Shown here one piece after another: positions 24,008 through 26,670 of a DNA stretch of 26,670 nucleotides; position 1 is the stretch's first letter, and every line of letters starts with the position of its first letter. The notes under the pieces were generated by a model that saw only the letters and a list, made by a program, of their open reading frames with translations, searched no databases and was not told where the DNA came from. The translations under genes and the position numbers were made by a program. The stretch is from positions 38,377 to 65,046 of the forward strand of contig DIPO01000071.1 of assembly GCA_002427045.1 (NCBI GenBank), given 5' to 3'. The DNA comes from Firmicutes bacterium UBA5486. Its GTDB lineage: Bacteria > Bacillota > UBA4882 > UBA10575.

Positions 24008-24123
24008 GCTTTTTGCGTTGTGTCCTTTTTAAAAAGTCCCAACACAATATATAGTGTTGGGCTTGGATTAGGCTATCAATATATTGTGCAGGGACAGAAA
24101 AAATCAATGACAACGCAAAAAGC
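24008..24123. mobile_element. 116-bp MITE-like palindrome
   Basis: Perfect 14-base terminal inverted repeats GCTTTTTGCGTTGT (24008-24021) and complement (24110-24123) enclose an inner hairpin CCCAACAC/GTGTTGGG (24038-24045 with 24054-24061). Sixteen inner bases, CACAATATATAGTGTT (24043-24058), also occur at 22751-22766 inside the 151-bp element. No target duplication is evident and no protein is encoded. Confidence 0.6.
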
Positions 24124-24183
24124 CCATGGTGATGATGAAAGATGAAATTATGGGATGATTTTTAGATACAGATTTTTGAATAT

Positions 24184-24215
24184 ATGGCCTAGGGCCATTT
24201 TCTATTTTATTTTTG
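24184..24215 (+). terminator. Possible intrinsic terminator ahead of prsW
   Basis: ATGGCC-TAG-GGCCAT (24184-24198) is followed by TTTCTATTTTATTTTT. The stem is short (6 bp) but G/C rich. It may end transcription from the phosphatidyltransferase gene. Confidence 0.5.
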
Positions 24216-24227
24216 GGGAATAATAAG

Positions 24228-24247
24228 CCTATCTTTTGATAGGAGGG
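24228..24247 (+). promoter_or_regulatory. Hairpin overlapping the prsW ribosome binding site
   Basis: CCTATC-TTTT-GATAGG (24228-24243) uses the first AGG of the ribosome site AGGAGGG (24241-24247) as part of its stem. It could reduce translation of the protease. The stem is short and this may be chance. Confidence 0.3.
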
Positions 24248-24254
24248 ACTATTC

Positions 24255-24929
24255 ATGCTAATCTCTCTCATATTGGTTTCGGTTATCCCAGGAGTTTTGT
24301 GGATGACATATTTTTACAGGAAAGATAAATATGAACCTGAACCCAAGAAATTAATCATTAAGGTTTTTATTGGTGGAATGTTAATGGTAGTTCCGGCAGG
24401 TACTCTTGAACTTTTAGGGAAAGAAGGATTGATGGAGGCCAGGGCTTCGGGGAATGTCTTATTAATCCTTATTTATTCCTTCTTTTTTATTGGATTAATA
24501 GAGGAAGGGCTAAAATTTCTACTGCTAGCCTTTTTGGTTTCAAGGAAGGAATTAAACGAACCAGTGGATGGAATTGTTTATGGTATTACTGTAGGCTTAG
24601 GTTTTGCAGTTTTAGAGAATCTTTTTTATACAGAAGCCTTAGGTTTTCAAGTAGGACTGTGGCGAGCTGTTATTGCTTGTCTAGCTCATGCTGCTTTTAC
24701 GGGTTGGGGAGGATATTTTTTGACTGCAGGCTTATCCGAGATTAAACTTTTACACAGGTTTCTTATTGGTTGGGCTGTAGCAATGTTTTGGCATGGCCTA
24801 TACGATTTTTTATTATTTTTAAATAACCCCGTATTTTCATTGGGTTCATTCTTATTAACGGGGATCTTAGTTTATCTGCTTTTAAAAAAGATGGGGGAAT
24901 TAGAAGCCTATTCACCTTTCCGTAGCTAA
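24255..24929 (+). CDS. prsW: PrsW-family membrane protease
   Basis: This 224-residue protein has about seven membrane helices and the PrsW/CAAX-protease-like motifs Glu83-Glu84-x2-Lys87 (GLIEEGLKFLLL), Glu121-Asn122 (VLENLFYTE), His145 (LAHAAFTGWG) and His180 (FWHGLYDFLL). In B. subtilis PrsW (YpdC) makes the first cut in anti-sigma factor RsiW. No sigma-W/RsiW pair lies in this window, so the substrate here is unknown. AGGAGGG precedes the ATG. The flanking gaps carry palindromes, and the gene appears to be a single unit. Confidence 0.88.
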   Translation: MLISLILVSVIPGVLWMTYFYRKDKYEPEPKKLIIKVFIGGMLMVVPAGTLELLGKEGLMEARASGNVLLILIYSFFFIGLIEEGLKFLLLAFLVSRKELNEPVDGIVYGITVGLGFAVLENLFYTEALGFQVGLWRAVIACLAHAAFTGWGGYFLTAGLSEIKLLHRFLIGWAVAMFWHGLYDFLLFLNNPVFSLGSFLLTGILVYLLLKKMGELEAYSPFRS

Positions 24930-24944
24930 ATTTGATAAATATAG

Positions 24945-24974
24945 TTGCTACTTAAAATGAAAATAAGTTATACT
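24945..24974 (+). promoter_or_regulatory. Candidate sigma-A promoter upstream of yebC
   Basis: TTGCTA (24945-24950) and TATACT (24969-24974) are separated by 18 bases and lie 170 bases before yebC. Transcription from here would include the hairpin-rich leader at 24992-25088. Match quality is moderate. Confidence 0.5.
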
Positions 24975-24991
24975 GGGATCAGGAATATTTA

Positions 24992-25088
24992 TATTGGCTA
25001 TAACAGCATAAAACTTTAAGTCATCTTCACTAAATTGGGGAAGAGGATTTCAAGTTATCTTCCAAACTTGAGTGAAGGGCGGCCAATA
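24992..25088 (+). ncRNA. Possible structured leader upstream of yebC
   Basis: Three nested perfect stems are seen: TATTGGC/GCCAATA (24992-24998 with 25082-25088), CTTCACT/AGTGAAG (25025-25031 with 25071-25077), and TCAAGTT/AACTTGA (25050-25056 with 25065-25071, sharing one base with the second). No known riboswitch class was recognised and no T tract follows. It may be a cis-acting RNA or a small palindromic insertion. Confidence 0.35.
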
Positions 25089-25144
25089 GCAACGAGGAGT
25101 TTTGTTTTTATAGTAAACGTAATATAAATTTGAGGTGACAAAAG

Positions 25145-25903
25145 ATGGCTGGACATTCAAAATGGGCAAATATTAAACGGAAGAAAGAAAAGACTGATGC
25201 ACAGAAGGCTACGGCTTTTACTAGAGTAACAAGGGAGATAATAGTTGCTACTAAAGCCGGGGGAGGGGATCCTGATGCTAATTTTCAGCTGAGATTAGCA
25301 ATTCAAAATGCCAAAAAGGCTAATATGCCTAATGACAATATTTCGAGGGCAATAAAAAGGGGACTAGGGTCAACCGATGGCGATCAGTTTGAAGAGATTA
25401 TTTATGAAGGATATGGGCCCAATGGTGTAGCTTTTCTCGTACAGACCTTATCAGATAATCGCAACCGTACTGCCAGTGAGATGAGATATATATTTTCTAG
25501 AAATAGTGGAAATCTGGGAGAAACAGGCTGTGTTTCGTGGCTTTTTGAACAAAAAGGCATAATTACTGTTGCTAAGGAAAATATAAATATGAATGAAGAA
25601 GAATTATTCGAATTTATGCTGGAGATTGGTGCTGATGATGTCCAGCTTGTAGAGGATTATTACGAAATAATTACTGAAGTATCTGAATTAGAAACAGTTA
25701 GAAACCTTTTAGCAGAGAAAACTTCTATAGAAGAGGCTGGATTATCGTTTATTCCAAATAACACTGTTGAAGTAAGCGGCGAGACAGCAGTTACCTTGCT
25801 AAAACTGGTAGATGCCCTGGAAGAACATGATGATGTGCAAAATGTTTACGCGAATTTTGAAATTAGTGATGAGGAACTTGAGAAACTTAAAACTGATTTA
25901 TGA
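25145..25903 (+). CDS. yebC: YebC/PmpR family protein
   Basis: This 252-residue protein starts with the family hallmark AGHSKWANIKRKKEKTDAQK and has the usual three-domain layout. Domain I contains KANMPNDNISRAIKRG, domain II has EEIIYEGYGPNGVAFLVQTLSDNRNRT, and domain III ends LVDALEEHDDVQNVYANFEIS. YebC proteins were described as transcription regulators and more recently as ribosome-associated factors that ease translation of proline stretches (as for TACO1 in mitochondria). GAGGTGA lies before the ATG. The gene is full length. ruvC, a frequent downstream neighbour in Bacillota, is absent. A palindromic element begins 2-3 bases after the stop codon. Confidence 0.95.
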   Translation: MAGHSKWANIKRKKEKTDAQKATAFTRVTREIIVATKAGGGDPDANFQLRLAIQNAKKANMPNDNISRAIKRGLGSTDGDQFEEIIYEGYGPNGVAFLVQTLSDNRNRTASEMRYIFSRNSGNLGETGCVSWLFEQKGIITVAKENINMNEEELFEFMLEIGADDVQLVEDYYEIITEVSELETVRNLLAEKTSIEEAGLSFIPNNTVEVSGETAVTLLKLVDALEEHDDVQNVYANFEISDEELEKLKTDL

Positions 25904-25905
25904 TT

Positions 25906-26351
25906 TGAGGGAATTGCATAATCACTTAAGCCTGTATTGAACCGTAATATATATTGTTTAATAATATTTGAGGTAATTGTCTAAGATTAGACAATTACTA
26001 GTGGGACTAAAATACATTAGTCTGAATTCGTGACACCCTCAGACACCATAGAAAATCGTGCAAGCTTGCGATAGCGTTTTCTATGGTATGGGTCAATAAG
26101 TTACGGATTATCTGAATTCGTGGCATCCTTAGACACCATGGAAAATTGCGAAAGCTTGCGATAGCGTTTTCCATGATATGGCTCAATAAGTCACGGATTA
26201 TCTGAATTCGTGACATCCTTAGATACCATGGAAAATCGCGAAAGCCTGCGATAGCGTTTTCCATGATATGGCTCAATAAGTCACGAATTCAGAACTCCAG
26301 AACTCTAGATATGTGATTAAATCTTAAATAATTAAATTATGTAAATCCTTA
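25906..26351. mobile_element. Diverged second copy of the 151-bp element, interrupted by a tandem array
   Basis: The left end (GAGGGAATTGCATAAT) and right end (AATTATGTAAATCCTTA) are diverged versions of the ends at 22714 and 22864. The middle shares the exact run AGACAATTACTAGTGGGA (here from 25989) and a perfect 12-bp hairpin GTAATTGTCTAA/TTAGACAATTAC with a 2-base loop. Without the insert of about 285 bases the copy would be close to 155 bases. No target duplication is visible. The element abuts the yebC stop. Confidence 0.7.
26021..26293. repeat. Three tandem 90-bp palindromic units
   Basis: Units begin with TCTGAATTCGTG at 26021, 26111 and 26201, exactly 90 bases apart. Each holds a stem of the CATGGAAAA/TTTTCCATG type with an inner TCGC/GCGA. 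The last unit ends GTCACGAATTCAGA (26280-26293), the exact complement of its own start, so the array has 14-base inverted ends. Units 2 and 3 are the most alike. A minus-strand open frame across it is a by-product of the 90-base period. Confidence 0.85.
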
Positions 26352-26358
26352 AAATGAG

Positions 26359-26396
26359 AAAAGCAAAACGTCAAGACTGATGTTTTGCTTTTTTTT
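26359..26396 (+). terminator. Strong intrinsic terminator
   Basis: AAAAGCAAAAC (26359-26369) pairs perfectly with GTTTTGCTTTT (26382-26392), followed by more T residues (eight T in all from 26389). It was probably the yebC terminator before the mobile element separated the two. Confidence 0.85.
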
Positions 26397-26448
26397 AAAC
26401 TTGGATCCGGCAAGTAAACTTGCCAATTCTCCAAAACATAACAAATTG

Positions 26449-26670
26449 ATGGTGCTGTGGAAGGGAATCATCCTATGTAAAATTTCAACTGGTACGGATC
26501 TTCCAATACCAGCAGGAATACTATCCCAACTCCAACCAGTTAAAGAGTGATGGAATATATCAGTATGCTTACGCTTGCTACTAATGGAAATCTAATTAGT
26601 AAGGAAAAAGTTGAACGCGACCCTTACGAACCAGAAGAAAAATGGGCGTACACCTATGATCTTTTAAACC
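26449..26670 (+). pseudogene. Broken YD/RHS-repeat protein fragment, runs off the edge
   Basis: Pieces in different frames read as one YD-repeat: VKE (to 26547), then in the next frame DGIYQYAYA (26549-26575). From about 26582 to the edge the reading is NGNLISKEKVERDP, EPEEKWAYTYDLLN. The NGNLI and YTYDLLN motifs are typical of RHS/YD repeats found in toxin-carrying or cell-surface proteins. The frame changes near 26548 and 26577 show decay, although the last part is open from ATG 26550 to the window end. No ribosome site of quality is present. Confidence 0.6.

Noticed and set aside
26007..26276. Minus-strand open frame of 89 codons with a 30-residue internal repeat
   Set aside because: It arises because the 90-base tandem unit is divisible by three and lacks stops in that frame. 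There is no ribosome site and it follows the repeat exactly, so it is not treated as a gene.
26021..26293. Possible CRISPR array
   Set aside because: The whole 90-base unit repeats, with no unique spacers between short repeats, and no cas genes are nearby.

Overview
The window comes from a low-GC, endospore-forming, flagellated member of the Bacillota, probably a clostridial or limnochordial lineage rather than a Bacillus. The evidence is an AT-rich sequence, strong G-rich ribosome binding sites, a single long fla/che operon in Gram-positive order (flbD, motA, motB, fliL, fliM, fliY, cheY, fliO and so on), CheC, CheD and FliY-type CheY-P phosphatases, and the sporulation pair spoIIGA-sigE. 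The species cannot be named from the sequence alone. Every confident gene lies on the + strand.

Layout. Positions 1-128 hold a dispersed repeat. Positions 129-19323 form one almost gap-free fla/che unit. It encodes the power factor FlbD/SwrD, the stator MotAB, FliL, the switch proteins FliM and FliY, CheY, the export gate FliOPQR-FlhBA, the placement pair FlhF-FlhG, the chemotaxis proteins CheA, CheW, CheC and CheD, the flagellar sigma factor sigma-28, a DUF342/FapA-like protein, a small charged protein and a membrane-anchored DUF6115/SwrB-like protein. Many genes overlap by 4-11 bases, which suggests translational coupling. A terminator at 19361 closes the unit. ftsZ follows as its own unit with a terminator at 20603. 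Next come spoIIGA (the pro-sigma-E protease) and sigE, which together switch on the mother-cell programme after asymmetric FtsZ-driven septation.

From 22564 onward the character changes. Genes for a CDP-alcohol phosphatidyltransferase, a PrsW-type membrane protease and YebC are separated by long gaps of decayed coding sequence and small palindromic elements. These include a 151-base MITE-like element with 17-base terminal inverted repeats and a 7-base target duplication inside a pseudogene, and a diverged second copy behind yebC that has itself been invaded by three tandem 90-base palindromic units. There is also a 116-base palindrome with 14-base ends, and an older dispersed repeat seen at both ends of the window in opposite orientations. 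The right edge is a broken YD/RHS-repeat coding relic.

The gene content is orthodox. The unusual material is the set of small mobile palindromes and a few candidate RNA structures: a perfect 10-bp hairpin abutting the sigD start codon, a palindrome splitting spoIIGA from sigE, and a nested structure upstream of yebC. I found no CRISPR array, rRNA, tRNA, transposase gene or clearly novel multi-gene system.
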